Positions 52,531 to 61,093 of a DNA stretch of 64,000 bases are shown one piece after another. Both the position numbers and the translations under genes were made by a program. The stretch is from NCBI RefSeq assembly GCF_026151165.2, contig NZ_CP117849.1, forward strand, positions 2,914,001 to 2,978,000, read 5' to 3'. Position 1 is the first letter of the stretch. Each line of letters starts with the position of its first letter. The notes under the pieces were generated by a model. The model did no database searches. It was not told where the DNA came from and worked only from the letters and a program-made list of their open reading frames with translations. This DNA is from Cryobacterium sp. SO2 (lineage in GTDB: Bacteria > Actinomycetota > Actinomycetes > Actinomycetales > Microbacteriaceae).

Positions 52531-52812
52531 GGTCGAGCTTGTCGAGACCTCGCTAGTTCGTCCATTCGCCGTGTGGCGCGACACGCAGGCCCGGTCACCG
52601 GGTCTCGACAAGCTCGACCAGCGAGGGGGGCGCGACACGCAGGCCCGGTCACCGGGTCTCGACACGCTCGACGAGCGAGACGGGCGCGACGCGCAAGCCG
52701 GGTCACCGGGTCTCGACACGCTCGACGAGCGAGACGGGCGCGACACGTAGGCCGGGTCACTGGGTCTCGACAAGCTCGACCAGCGAGACGGGTGCGACAC
52801 GCAGGCCGGGCC
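52531..52812. repeat. 54-bp tandem array, four full units plus a partial fifth, with an inverted core copy before it
   Basis: Unit starts at 52577, 52631, 52685, 52739 and 52793 are exactly 54 bases apart. Each unit contains GGTCTCGACAAGCTCGACC or a close variant, followed by AGCGAG and GCGCGACACGCAGGC. An inverted core lies at 52531-52549. Since 54 is divisible by three, long repetitive open frames cross the array on both strands; these are not genes. Confidence 0.9.
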
Positions 52813-52940
52813 GCCGCGGAAGGCTCGCTAGAGGCGGTCTCGTGATGATGCCAAGGGTGAGGTTGGCTCACTGGTAAGTTCTAGCTACGTGTCGACGCCG
52901 TCACCCGGCGCCGCGAACACACGGTGAAGGAACGCAACAG

Positions 52941-55277
52941 ATGGTCGCAGTCGGGGAATGGTCCACGCCCGGGAAACCCGTACGGATCCGGCTGCGTGAG
53001 GTCCTGCCGACGCTGCTGCGCCGGCCGGCCGGCATCCTGCAGGGCACCCGTTGGTTGTTCACCTGGCTGGGGCTGCTTTCCCTGCTGTTCAGCCTGCCCG
53101 GGGTGTTCCCCCTGGCCAGCGTCTACCCGTCCGCGGCGCTGCTGGCGGGCGGCGCCACCCTGTTCCTCTGGGGTTCCTGGATCTACGGCTTCCTGCGCCA
53201 ACAGGTGCCGTTCGGCCTGGAGGTGCTCGATGCCGTGGCGATCACCGCGTTCGCGCTGGCCGGGCCGTCGCCGGCGGCGGTCACCCCACTGATCTTCGCG
53301 TCCGCCTGGCTACGCACCCTCTACGGTTCGCCGTGGCGATCCGTCGCCCGCGGCGCTCTCTACACGGCGGCGCTGGTGGCCGTCACGGTGCTCTGGCCGC
53401 TGATGCCCGACCACACGACGATGCCCGACCTGCTGCGGCAGGCCGGCGTGGTGTCGATCATGCTGCTCACCGTGGTGGTGTCCGGGCAGCTGCGTGAGGG
53501 ACTGCAGGCGCACGACTGGGCGATCGAACGCGACAAGGCGCTCACCCAGACCGGCGCGAAGCTGCTCGGCCTCACCGACCCGGAGCGCATCCGTGGCCTG
53601 GCCTGGACCACCGCGAACGAGCTCGGCTCAACCACACCGGGGCTGCGAGTGCTCAAGGCCGCCCGCGACGGCCAGGTGCTGCGCATCGGCGCGCGCACCG
53701 GGCAGTTCAGCGCCCTGCCCGAGACGATGCCCGGAGCGGTCGTGGACTGCGCCGGACCGCTGGAGAATGCCCAGATCGCGAACGTCGGCCCGCTCAACGA
53801 CGCCGTCGGCGCGCCCCTGGAGTGGGAGTGCATCCCGCTGACCGAGGAGAAGGACGACGCCTGGCTGCTGGTGGGCGCGCCGAAACGCATCCCGGAGGGC
53901 ACCATCCTGTCGGTGCGCAGCCTGGTGAACCAGGTGAACCTGGCGTTGCGCAACAGCGACGCGCACCGCCAGCTGATGGCGCAGGCCAAGCACGACGCGC
54001 TCACCGGGCTCGACAACCGGCCCTCGTTCACCGCCAAGCTCGCCGCCGAACTGCTGGGTCAGAGCGACGAAACGGGTGGGCTGCACGTTCTGTTCCTCGA
54101 CCTCGACGACTTCAAAGACGTGAACGACCACCTCGGCCACCGGGCCGGCGACGCCGTGCTCACCGAGGTGGCCGAACGGCTGCGGCACTGCACGCGTCCG
54201 AACGATGTGGTCGCCCGGCTCGGCGGCGACGAGTTCGCGGTGGTGCTGCAGGGCAGCACGGATGAGACGGCCGCGGCCATCGCGCACCGGATGGTGGGCT
54301 CGCTGGCCGCGCCGATCATCGTGAACGGGCGACCCGTGCGGGTGGGCGCCAGCGTGGGCGTCGCCTCGGCGACCCCCGGCATCGACCTGGACGAGCTGGT
54401 GCACCAGGCCGACGTGGCGATGTACGCGGCGAAGGCCAACGGCAAGGGCCAGGTGAAGGTGTTCACCGTGGGGCTGCTGCAGACCGACTCGTCACTGGTG
54501 TCGTTCGAACGGCAGCTGGGCCGGGCCGCCGGTGGCGGCGAGCTCGTGGTGCACTACCAGCCGATCGTGTCGCTGACGGATCTGCACTGCACCGGCGCCG
54601 AGGCGCTCGTGCGCTGGCTGCACCCGGAGCGGGGACTTCTGCTGCCGGAGGAGTTCGTGTCGCTGGCCGAGAGCTCCGGCTCGATCCTCGGCGTTGGCGC
54701 GTTCGTACTGCGCCGGGCGTGCGCGGATGCGGCGACCTGGCCGGACGCCCGGCCGGGCGTGCCGATGACGGTGCACGTGAACATCTCGGCTCGGGAGCTG
54801 GAGAGCGACCACTTCGTGGACTCGGTGCTGTGGTGCCTGGCCGACAGCGGTCTGCCCGCCGCCCGGCTGGTGCTCGAGCTCACCGAGACGGTGGTGCTGG
54901 AGTCGGTGGCCGCGGTGGAGCGGCTGAAGACCCTCGCCGATCACGGCATCCTCATCGCCATCGACGACTTCGGCACCGGGTACGCGTCGCTGTCGACACT
55001 GCGGATGCTGCCGATCACGGTGGTGAAACTCGACGCGAGCTTCGTGGCCGGGGCGCTGGGCAACCCGGTGGACCGCAGCGTGGTGGAAGCGATCGTGCAG
55101 ATGAGCGGGAAGCTGGGCATCAGCACCGTCGCCGAGGGCGTGGAGCGGCCCGATCAGCAGGAGCTGCTCGCGGAGATGGGCACCGATGCGGCGCAGGGGC
55201 ACCTGTACTGTGCGGCCCTGCCGGTGGACCAGCTGTTGGAGTGGCTCGGGCGGGCGGAGCGGGCCGAGATCCGCTGA
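52941..55277 (+). CDS. Membrane GGDEF-EAL protein (cyclic di-GMP metabolism)
   Basis: This 778-residue protein has an N-terminal membrane region (about 40-180, six or so helices such as LFTWLGLLSLLFSLPGVFPL), then a GAF-like part (200-340). A diguanylate cyclase domain follows with GGDEF at 428-432 (RLGGDEFAV), then a phosphodiesterase domain with EAL at 554-556 (GAEALVRWLHPERG), NISARELE and DDFGTGYAS. Both active-site signatures are intact, so it may make or break cyclic di-GMP; hybrids often have one dominant activity. AAGGAA is 10 nt upstream of the ATG. The gene is flanked by tandem repeat arrays on both sides. Confidence 0.93.
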   Translation: MVAVGEWSTPGKPVRIRLREVLPTLLRRPAGILQGTRWLFTWLGLLSLLFSLPGVFPLASVYPSAALLAGGATLFLWGSWIYGFLRQQVPFGLEVLDAVAITAFALAGPSPAAVTPLIFASAWLRTLYGSPWRSVARGALYTAALVAVTVLWPLMPDHTTMPDLLRQAGVVSIMLLTVVVSGQLREGLQAHDWAIERDKALTQTGAKLLGLTDPERIRGLAWTTANELGSTTPGLRVLKAARDGQVLRIGARTGQFSALPETMPGAVVDCAGPLENAQIANVGPLNDAVGAPLEWECIPLTEEKDDAWLLVGAPKRIPEGTILSVRSLVNQVNLALRNSDAHRQLMAQAKHDALTGLDNRPSFTAKLAAELLGQSDETGGLHVLFLDLDDFKDVNDHLGHRAGDAVLTEVAERLRHCTRPNDVVARLGGDEFAVVLQGSTDETAAAIAHRMVGSLAAPIIVNGRPVRVGASVGVASATPGIDLDELVHQADVAMYAAKANGKGQVKVFTVGLLQTDSSLVSFERQLGRAAGGGELVVHYQPIVSLTDLHCTGAEALVRWLHPERGLLLPEEFVSLAESSGSILGVGAFVLRRACADAATWPDARPGVPMTVHVNISARELESDHFVDSVLWCLADSGLPAARLVLELTETVVLESVAAVERLKTLADHGILIAIDDFGTGYASLSTLRMLPITVVKLDASFVAGALGNPVDRSVVEAIVQMSGKLGISTVAEGVERPDQQELLAEMGTDAAQGHLYCAALPVDQLLEWLGRAERAEIR

Positions 55278-55316
55278 CGCGCGGCCGGCCGGCCGGCTCG
55301 CGAGGACGGGTCACCG

Positions 55317-55579
55317 GGTCTCGACAAGCTCGACCAGCGGTACGGTCGCGACCCCGCCGTTGGTCGAGCTTGTCGAGACCCCGCGACGTGCGCGCGTGAC
55401 ACGACCCCACTGTCGAGGCCGGCGCGTCCAGTCCGTTGGTCGAGCGTGTCGAGACCCCGCGACGCGCGCGCGTGACGCGACCCCACCGTCGAGACCGGCG
55501 CGTCCAGTCCGCTGGTCGAGCTTGTCGAGACCCCGCGACGCGCGCGCGTGACAGGACCCCACCGTCGAGACCGGCGCGA
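55317..55579. repeat. 76-bp tandem array, three units, with opposed core copies
   Basis: TGGTCGAG starts at 55361, 55437 and 55513, 76 bases apart. Each unit begins with the inverted core GGTCGAGCTTGTCGAGACC and continues CCCGCGACGYGCGCGCGTGA. A forward core at 55317-55335 faces the first unit. The core is the one in the 54-bp array on the other side of the GGDEF-EAL gene. Confidence 0.9.
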
Positions 55580-55593
55580 CCGCGCGCATCCGG

Positions 55594-56166
55594 TTAGCTC
55601 GACAGCACCTCGTAGCTGGACTGGGTGAAGCCGGCGCCCAGCTCGCGGGTGCCCACGTGCCGCAGGTGCACATCCGCGCCGAGCGGGCCGAACAACGGGA
55701 TGCCGCTGCCAAGTAGCACCGGCGCCCGGGTGATGGTGATCTCCCGGATCAGCCCGGCGCGCAGGAAGCTCTGGATGGTGCGGCCGCCGTCCACGTACAC
55801 GCGGCGGCGGCGCTCCGCGGCGAGGGTGTCGATCACCTCGGCGAGGGTGGCGTGCACGGTGGTGTTGGGTTCGGCCGCGGCGTCGATGCTGCGCAGCAGG
55901 GTGCGGCTGAGCACGAGCACCCGTTTGCCGGCGTAGGGCCACTCGGGGAACGCGCTGACGGTGTCGAAGGTGGCGCGGCCCACGACCATGGCATCGATGC
56001 TGGCGAAGAACTCGTCGTAGCCGGTCTCACCCAGCGCGTCGCCCGCGGCGGTGAGCCAGTCGAAGTCGCCGTTCTCGCGGGCGATGAAACCGTCGAGGCT
56101 GGTGCCCACGAAGACGCAGCCGATCATCGCGGCAGCGCCGCCGGCCGGGTCGGGCGTGGGGGTCAT
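55594..56166 (-). CDS. Dihydrofolate-reductase-fold (RibD C-terminal) oxidoreductase
   Basis: The product has 190 residues from 56166, or 177 from the internal ATG at 56127, which begins MIGCVFVGTSLDGFIARENG, the usual start of the family. Residues then follow DHFR/RibD_C order: DFDWLTAAGD, DAMVVGRATFDTVSAFPEWP, RVLVLSRTL, RRRRVYVDGGRTIQSFLRAG and RAPVLLGSGIPLFG. It should bind NADPH and reduce a small heterocycle; the physiological substrate is unknown. The gene ends next to the 76-bp array and is convergent with the GGDEF-EAL gene. Confidence 0.85.
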   Translation of the reverse strand: MTPTPDPAGGAAAMIGCVFVGTSLDGFIARENGDFDWLTAAGDALGETGYDEFFASIDAMVVGRATFDTVSAFPEWPYAGKRVLVLSRTLLRSIDAAAEPNTTVHATLAEVIDTLAAERRRRVYVDGGRTIQSFLRAGLIREITITRAPVLLGSGIPLFGPLGADVHLRHVGTRELGAGFTQSSYEVLSS

Positions 56167-56458
56167 ACCAGCACGGTAGCAGCCGCCGCCGACGACGGCG
56201 AGGGGTCGGGCGGGGCTCGCCCGGGCCGGTCGGCGAGCGCTCCCCCGGCTGGCGGGCCGGGTTGCCCCGGGCCTGCTGGCGAGCCCTCCGCGGCTGGCTG
56301 CCAGGGCGCGGCGATGCCGATGCGGCCGGCCTGCTGCCGGGCGGCCGGGGTGTGCGGCCGGGTGCTTGTCAGCCTCCGTAACCCCGCGCTAGGGTGCCCG
56401 TGCACAAGGAAGGTGGGCCGGTGCCGACGCTGCTGAACCGTTCGCGCGAGGGCGCGCG

Positions 56459-57319
56459 ATGACCGCGGGCGACTACGGCATTGCGCTGTCGTTCGGCACC
56501 TTCATCACTCCGTTGGCCGCGGACCCGCCGGGCACGGTGGCGATGGCGGTGGCCAGCGAGCGGGCCGGGTTCGACCTGGTCACGTTCCAGGACCATCCGT
56601 ATCAGCCGGCGTTTCTCGACACCTGGACCCTGTTGTCGTGGGTGGGCGCCTGCACCGAGCGGGTGCAGCTGGCCGGCAACGTGCACAATCTGCCGTTGCG
56701 GCCGCCGGCGGTGCTGGCCCGGTCGGCCGCGTCGCTGGACCGGCTCACCAACGGGCGGATGGCGTTGGGCCTGGGCACTGGCGGGTTCTGGGACGCGATC
56801 GTGGCGATGGGCGCCGACCGGCGCACCCCGGCCGAGGCGGTGTTGGCTTTGAGCGAGGCGATCGGGGTCATCCGGGAGATCTGGGACACCGACACCCGCG
56901 GCGGCATCTTTCGGGACGGCCAGTTCTACCGCCTGGACGGTGCCACCCGCGGGCCGGCGCCGGCGCATCCGATCCCGCTCTGGCTGGGCGCGTACGGGCC
57001 GCGGATGCTCGACCTCGTCGGCTGCGCGGCCGACGGCTGGCTGCCCTCGCTCGGGCGGCTCGACGGCACGGCACAACTCGGCGAGGGCAACGCCCGCATC
57101 GACGCCGCCGCTGATGCGGCGGGGCGCGAGCCGTCGAGCATCCGCCGGCTGCTCAACGTGGGGTCGGCGGATGCCGAGCCGGAGCAACTGGCGGAGCTTG
57201 CGTTGGAGTACGGGATGGACACGTTCATCGTGTCGGTGGACGACCCGGGCGTGCTCGCGCGGATCGGCGACACGGTGCTGCCGGAGACCCGTGCGCTCGT
57301 GGCCGCGGAGCGCGGCTGA
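56459..57319 (+). CDS. LLM-class flavin-dependent oxidoreductase
   Basis: This 286-residue protein has the luciferase-like TIM-barrel pattern: GIALSFGTFITPLAADP, AVASERAGFDLVTFQDHPY, LAGNVHNLPLRPPAVLARSA, SLDRLTNGRMALGLGTGGFW and PLWLGAYGPRMLDLVGCAAD. It uses F420 or FMN to oxidise or reduce an unknown substrate; actinobacterial members of this size are often F420 dependent. The start at 56459 has GAGGGCG upstream. It is a single gene; the palindromic repeats begin immediately after its stop, which is followed by tandem GCGCGGCTGA copies. Confidence 0.88.
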   Translation: MTAGDYGIALSFGTFITPLAADPPGTVAMAVASERAGFDLVTFQDHPYQPAFLDTWTLLSWVGACTERVQLAGNVHNLPLRPPAVLARSAASLDRLTNGRMALGLGTGGFWDAIVAMGADRRTPAEAVLALSEAIGVIREIWDTDTRGGIFRDGQFYRLDGATRGPAPAHPIPLWLGAYGPRMLDLVGCAADGWLPSLGRLDGTAQLGEGNARIDAAADAAGREPSSIRRLLNVGSADAEPEQLAELALEYGMDTFIVSVDDPGVLARIGDTVLPETRALVAAERG

Positions 57320-57345
57320 GCGCGGCTGAGCGCGGCTGAGCGCGG

Positions 57346-57413
57346 CAACTGTTCCCGAATCGGACAATTGCGCCCGGTGCGCCGGCACCATTTGTCCGCA
57401 CGGGGAACAGTTG
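57346..57413. repeat. Nested palindrome, copy 1
   Basis: Outer arms CAACTGTTCCC / GGGGAACAGTTG and inner arms CGGACAATTG / CATTTGTCCG enclose a CCGG-rich centre. This is one of six full copies in 57.3-63.1 kb. Confidence 0.8.
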
Positions 57414-57502
57414 CGGTGCGGCCGGGACGGGACGGGACGGGGAACAGTTGCGGTGCGGCCGGGACGGGACGGGGAACAGTTGCGGTGCGGCCGGGACGGG
57501 AC
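57402..57502. repeat. Tandem copies of the palindrome's right arm with GGGACGGGAC spacer
   Basis: GGGGAACAGTTGCGGTGCGG starts at 57402, 57439 and 57471. The spacings are 37 and 32 bases, differing by one GACGG unit, which suggests slippage between copies of the element's right side. Confidence 0.8.
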
Positions 57503-57587
57503 GAGCGAGTAGCGCCCGAGGCCGCGCATCCGGCTCGGTGAGCGCATCCGGCGAGGGCATCCGGCGCGGCCGGCGCGGTCAGGGCTG

Positions 57588-57655
57588 CAACTGTTGCCGA
57601 ACCGGACAATTGCACCCGGTGCGCCGGCAACAATTGTCCGGACGGGGAACAGTTG
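57588..57655. repeat. Nested palindrome, copy 2
   Basis: CAACTGTTGCC / GGGGAACAGTTG outer arms and CGGACAATTGCACCCGG inner arm with CAATTGTCCG on the other side. It lies 18 bases after the siderophore-interacting protein stop, where it could act as a terminator. Confidence 0.8.
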
Positions 57656-57673
57656 CGCGGCACCGGGGACGGC

Positions 57674-58891
57674 TCAGTCGGCGAAGATGGCCCCGACCGG
57701 TTCGCGTTTCTCGCTCTGGAACCGGTCTTCGGCGCGGCCCCGCGCCCAGTAGGCGGACAGGGACAGGGCGCGCCGGTCGATCCCCCACTCGTCCTGCAGC
57801 ACCGCCCGGATCGCCTGCATGGCGCCGCGTTCACCGTGCGCGAAGACGGCGACAGGGTCGGTAGGCCGCGGTAGTGCCTGCACCGCAGCGGCGAGACGGA
57901 TGCCGGGCTCGGCCGGATCCCCGGGGCCGGCGCGGTGCAGCCAGCGCAGCTCCACTCCGGCGGGCGAGGTCAGCGGCAGCTCGTCGGCTTCGCCATGCAC
58001 CTCCAGGAGGGCGAGGCCGCGGGCGGTGGCCGGCAGCGCCTCGAGCACCGCGGCGATGGCCGGCAGGGCGGAATCGTCGCCGAGCAGGAGGTGCACGGTG
58101 CCCGGGTCGGTAGTCGGCGTGTACAGGCCGCCGGGGCCGGACAGGGCGAGCAGGTCGCCGGGTTGGGCGGCGGCGGCCCAGGGCCCGGCGATGCCCTCGT
58201 CGCCGTGCACGACGAAGTCGATGGCGATGCTCTCGCTGGCCGGGTCCACGGACCGCACCGTGTAGGTGCGGCGCACGGGCAAGTCCTCCGGCGGCAGTGT
58301 GCCACGGAGCCGGTCGAGGTCGTAGGGCGGGGTGAGGCCCAGGTCGGCCCGGGCGAAGAGGATCTTGACGTAGCTGTCGGCCGCGGCAAGCCGGTCCGGG
58401 TCGGCGCCGGCCAGGAACGAGGCATAGCCCGCGCCGCCCAGGTGAACGCGCACCAGGTGCGGGGTGAGCCGCTCGGTGCGCTGCACGGTGAACACGTGCT
58501 GCACCGGGGCCCGCCGGGCTGGGCGGGCCGGGGCGCTCGCTGGGGTGGGGGCGCCCGCGGCGGCGGCAGCGGCCTGGGCGGATGCGGCCGGCGCCGAAGT
58601 GGTCTTTTCGGGATCAGCCCCAGCAGGAGGAGCAGTCGCGGCGGAAGCAGCCAAGGCGGGAGCGGTCGCGGCGGCAGCAGTCGCGGCGGCAGCAGTCGCG
58701 GCGGCAGCAGTCGCGGCGGCAGCAGTCGCGGCGGCAGCAGTCGCGGCGGCAGCAGTCGCGGCGGCAGCAGTCGCGGCGGCAGCAGTCGCGGCGGCAGCAG
58801 TCGCGGCGGCAGCAGTCGCGGCGGCAGCAGTCGCGGCGGCAGCAGTCGCGGCGGCAGCAGTCGCGGCGGGGGTGAGGTCTGGGACGGACAT
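57674..58891 (-). CDS. Siderophore-interacting flavoprotein with repetitive Ala/Thr N-terminal extension
   Basis: This 405-residue protein starts at ATG 58891 with AAGGA 7 nt upstream. Residues 9-78 are perfect AAAAT repeats written in a 15-bp minisatellite, followed by an Ala/Pro-rich linker to about 125. The remainder is an NADPH-dependent ferric-siderophore reductase: FTVQRTERLTPHLVRVHLGG, the FAD motif RRTYTVRS, IDFVVHGDEGIAGPWAAAAQ, LLLGDDSALPAIAAVLEALP and YWARGRAEDRFQ. It releases iron from siderophores in the cytoplasm. The extension has no counterpart in ordinary members and is not a signal peptide. No siderophore transporter lies in the window. Confidence 0.9.
   Translation of the reverse strand: MSVPDLTPAATAAAATAAAATAAAATAAAATAAAATAAAATAAAATAAAATAAAATAAAATAAAATAAAATAAAATAPALAASAATAPPAGADPEKTTSAPAASAQAAAAAAGAPTPASAPARPARRAPVQHVFTVQRTERLTPHLVRVHLGGAGYASFLAGADPDRLAAADSYVKILFARADLGLTPPYDLDRLRGTLPPEDLPVRRTYTVRSVDPASESIAIDFVVHGDEGIAGPWAAAAQPGDLLALSGPGGLYTPTTDPGTVHLLLGDDSALPAIAAVLEALPATARGLALLEVHGEADELPLTSPAGVELRWLHRAGPGDPAEPGIRLAAAVQALPRPTDPVAVFAHGERGAMQAIRAVLQDEWGIDRRALSLSAYWARGRAEDRFQSEKREPVGAIFAD
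58665..58869. repeat. 15-bp minisatellite, about 13.7 perfect copies
   Basis: TCGCGGCGGCAGCAG is repeated without a single change over 205 bases inside the N-terminal coding region of the siderophore-interacting protein (AAAAT on its strand). Gain or loss of units keeps the reading frame. The plus-strand open frames across it are by-products. Confidence 0.97.
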
Positions 58892-59042
58892 GCTTCCATC
58901 CTTCCGGGTGCCCGGCTGCGCAGGGCCGCACCCGGGCTGGGAGTTGCCGAAGAATGTGGATGGCGGCCAGGGCATCCGCTCGATGCCTATTCGTCTGCAT
59001 CGACCGTGACGCGGACACGGTGTCACGCGGTACGGTTTGGCT

Positions 59043-59531
59043 ATGAAGCGCAACAACCGGGTGCCCGCGACGGGCTCCCCGCGGCCAGAGTCGGCCCCGG
59101 CGGATGCGCACCGCTCGCGCGATCTTCTCGGATTCACCGCCGAGGGCCCGGCCGACATCCCGGCGGTGCATCGCCGCACGGCGCTCGCCGCCGCCGCGGG
59201 CCTGATCGTGGTCACCGGTCTGGTCGTGCACTTTGCGATCAGCGGGCCGGCCGGCGATTTCGTGGCCGACGCTCTTTACGCGGTGCTGGCGTTCCTCGTG
59301 CTGTCGTTCGTGTTCGTGCGCGCCCGCAGTTGGCGGGTCGCGGTGTTCGCGTTCGCGCTCTGCGTGGGCATCGAGTTGTTCCAGCTCACCGGGGCGCCGG
59401 CCGGCCTGGCCGAGGTCTTCCCACCGGCGCGGTTGCTGTTCGGCACCACCTTCTCCGCGATCGACCTCGTGGCCTACCTTGTGGGGACCGTCGGCGCCGC
59501 CCTGGTGAGCACCTGGCGGCGGCTGGACTGA
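59043..59531 (+). CDS. DUF2809-like membrane protein
   Basis: This 162-residue protein has a soluble, Pro/Arg-rich first 40 residues and four hydrophobic segments: AALAAAAGLIVVTGLVVHFA, FVADALYAVLAFLVLSFVFV, WRVAVFAFALCVGIELFQLT and AIDLVAYLVGTVGAALVSTW. The sequence CVGIELFQL...LLFGTTFSAIDLVAYLVG is the DUF2809 signature. Function of the family is not known. TACGGT lies six bases before the ATG and no ribosome site is seen, so it may be leaderless. It is divergent from the siderophore-interacting gene. Confidence 0.85.
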   Translation: MKRNNRVPATGSPRPESAPADAHRSRDLLGFTAEGPADIPAVHRRTALAAAAGLIVVTGLVVHFAISGPAGDFVADALYAVLAFLVLSFVFVRARSWRVAVFAFALCVGIELFQLTGAPAGLAEVFPPARLLFGTTFSAIDLVAYLVGTVGAALVSTWRRLD

Positions 59532-59581
59532 GCCGGGCCGAGCTCGGCTGAGCGGGCTGCGCCGACCAGCGCTGTTCCGCT

Positions 59582-60385
59582 TTAGACGGCGCCGAGCAAC
59601 GCCTGCTCGATCAGCAGGGCCGCGCCCACCGCTCCGCCGCCGAGGCCGAGCACCCCGGCAACCGACCAGAGCAGCCGGCGGATGCGCGCCCTGCGCACCT
59701 GGCCGTCGAGCACGGCGAAGCGGCTCATGACGTCGGGCGATGCCGGGCTGGGGTGCTGGCGCCAGGTGGCCGGGCTGTCGAGAATCACCACCGCCTCGGC
59801 GATCTCGTCGTCGCTGAGCACGGGCTGCAACCGCTCCAACCAACGCAGCAGGCCGCGGGCATCGAGCACCTTCACCTGCACGGGCTTGTCACGGAAGGTG
59901 ATCTGCTTGGGGTCGACGAGAGCGATCACCGGTTGCACGGGCGCGAGCAGCGGCATCCGCTCGCGCAACACGGTGGTGACCCGTTCGGCCTCGTGTTCGG
60001 CGGCGGGCAGGTAGGCCTTCTTGTGGCCGGAGACCGTGACGGTGCGCTGGCCCACCCAGATGTGCTTGCCGCAGTGGTGCTTGGTGTTGATGGTGAAGAT
60101 GCCGCCGGGGCCCACCAGGATGTGGTCGATGTCGGTGTCGTTCTTGCCGATCGGAACGGCGTGGAAGGCGGTCCAGTCGGCCGGCAGGGTGGCGAGCAGC
60201 TTGCCCACCGTGATCTCGCCCTGCGCGCCGAGGTACCAGCTCACGCTCTCCGGGCAGAGCGGGGACTTGCCGAACAGGCGGGCCACCCGGGTGCGCGGCG
60301 GCACGGCCGTCTGGCGGGAGAGGAGGTGCTCGATGACCAGCTGCGCGGCGATGCGATTGCGCATGGCGGGTGGGTGCAGGGTCAC
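59582..60385 (-). CDS. NERD-domain protein, predicted nuclease-related
   Basis: The GTG at 60385 with AAGGAG 4 nt upstream is preferred (267 residues) over the ATG at 60364. Residues about 50-110 are the NERD domain: LGAQGEITVGKLLATLPADW, TDIDHILVGPGGIFTINTKH. The usual D-x-K of the PD-(D/E)xK core reads N-x-K (INTK), a variant I associate with actinobacterial NERD proteins, so activity is uncertain. A C-terminal membrane helix follows (LLWSVAGVLGLGGGAVGAAL). It is convergent with the DUF2809 gene. DNA- or cell-envelope-linked roles have been proposed for the family. Confidence 0.85.
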   Translation of the reverse strand: MTLHPPAMRNRIAAQLVIEHLLSRQTAVPPRTRVARLFGKSPLCPESVSWYLGAQGEITVGKLLATLPADWTAFHAVPIGKNDTDIDHILVGPGGIFTINTKHHCGKHIWVGQRTVTVSGHKKAYLPAAEHEAERVTTVLRERMPLLAPVQPVIALVDPKQITFRDKPVQVKVLDARGLLRWLERLQPVLSDDEIAEAVVILDSPATWRQHPSPASPDVMSRFAVLDGQVRRARIRRLLWSVAGVLGLGGGAVGAALLIEQALLGAV

Positions 60386-60648
60386 ATTGCTCCTTCGGGC
60401 GCGCCCAGACGCGGCTGCGCCCGGAAGACCGCGTGGACGGGCTGCAGGCCGGGACCACCTCACGGATGTGCGCCGCTTCGGGGCGTGCAGACCATCCGGA
60501 AAGCAGTGTGGGTGGGGCGCCTTACCGCGTTCGGTGGTCTGAGGTTAGCGAGCACGGGGACCCCGGCGGCACCCCCATAACGAGGCACGTCGCACAGCGG
60601 ATGGCGCACGGGCCCCGGCGAGGCGCGGCAATCCCGCGCCGGAACGCA

Positions 60649-60716
60649 CAACTGTTGCCCGTGCGGACAATTGGTCCCGGCACACCGGGCGCAAATGTCC
60701 GTTTCGGGACCAGTTG
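60649..60716. repeat. Nested palindrome, copy 3
   Basis: CAACTGTTGCCC / GGGACCAGTTG outer arms and GCGGACAATTGGTCCCGG / CCGGGCGCAAATGTCCG inner arms. It lies in the 363-base gap (60386-60748) between the NERD gene start and the small membrane gene stop; nothing else was recognised in that gap. Confidence 0.8.
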
Positions 60717-60748
60717 GGGCTCGGTACGGGCTGCGCTGACCGGGCGGG

Positions 60749-61093
60749 TCAGGCGGTCTCCTTGAGGTAGCGCCAGAGGAGCACCGCCGGGCTAGCGACC
60801 ATGAGGATGAGGCCGCTTGCCGCGACGTAGGTGGACAGCCACTCGATCTGGTTGGGCACCCACGGCATCCTGTCGCCGGCCCAATACAGACAGCGGATGC
60901 CCAGCGGAAACCAGCTGATCTGCCCGACGGCGTTCGGCCCCTCCAACGGCACCGGGGACACCGGGGTGTAGGCGAGGTCCGTCATGCACAGGTAGCCCAG
61001 GTCGTTGCGCAGGGTGGGCAGGAACGGGGCAAGTGCCCAGGCGACGAGGAGCGCGCCCAGGACGACGAGACCACCGACAGCGCAAAGCGCCAT
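60749..61093 (-). CDS. Small membrane protein with two TM segments
   Basis: This 114-residue protein has TM1 at about 5-24 (AVGGLVVLGALLVAWALAPF) and TM2 at about 88-107 (AASGLILMVASPAVLLWRYL), with an outside loop containing two Cys (YLCMTDL and IRCLYW) and WFPLGIRCLYWAGD. The N-out/N-in orientation cannot be set with certainty. No family recognised, though the loop 'LGYLCMTDLAYTPVSPV' looks conserved. It stands alone between palindromic repeats. Confidence 0.7.
   Translation of the reverse strand: MALCAVGGLVVLGALLVAWALAPFLPTLRNDLGYLCMTDLAYTPVSPVPLEGPNAVGQISWFPLGIRCLYWAGDRMPWVPNQIEWLSTYVAASGLILMVASPAVLLWRYLKETA

Noticed and set aside
52577..52812. CRISPR array
   Set aside because: Units are contiguous 54-base repeats with no unique spacers, and no cas genes are present.
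52519..52845. Ser/Arg/Pro-rich open frames across the 54-bp array on both strands
   Set aside because: The period is divisible by three, so frames stay open by chance; no start signals and no non-repetitive part.
58464..59009. Ala/Val-rich plus-strand frame through the 15-bp minisatellite
   Set aside because: It follows from the repeat in an open period; the siderophore-interacting protein on the minus strand explains the region.
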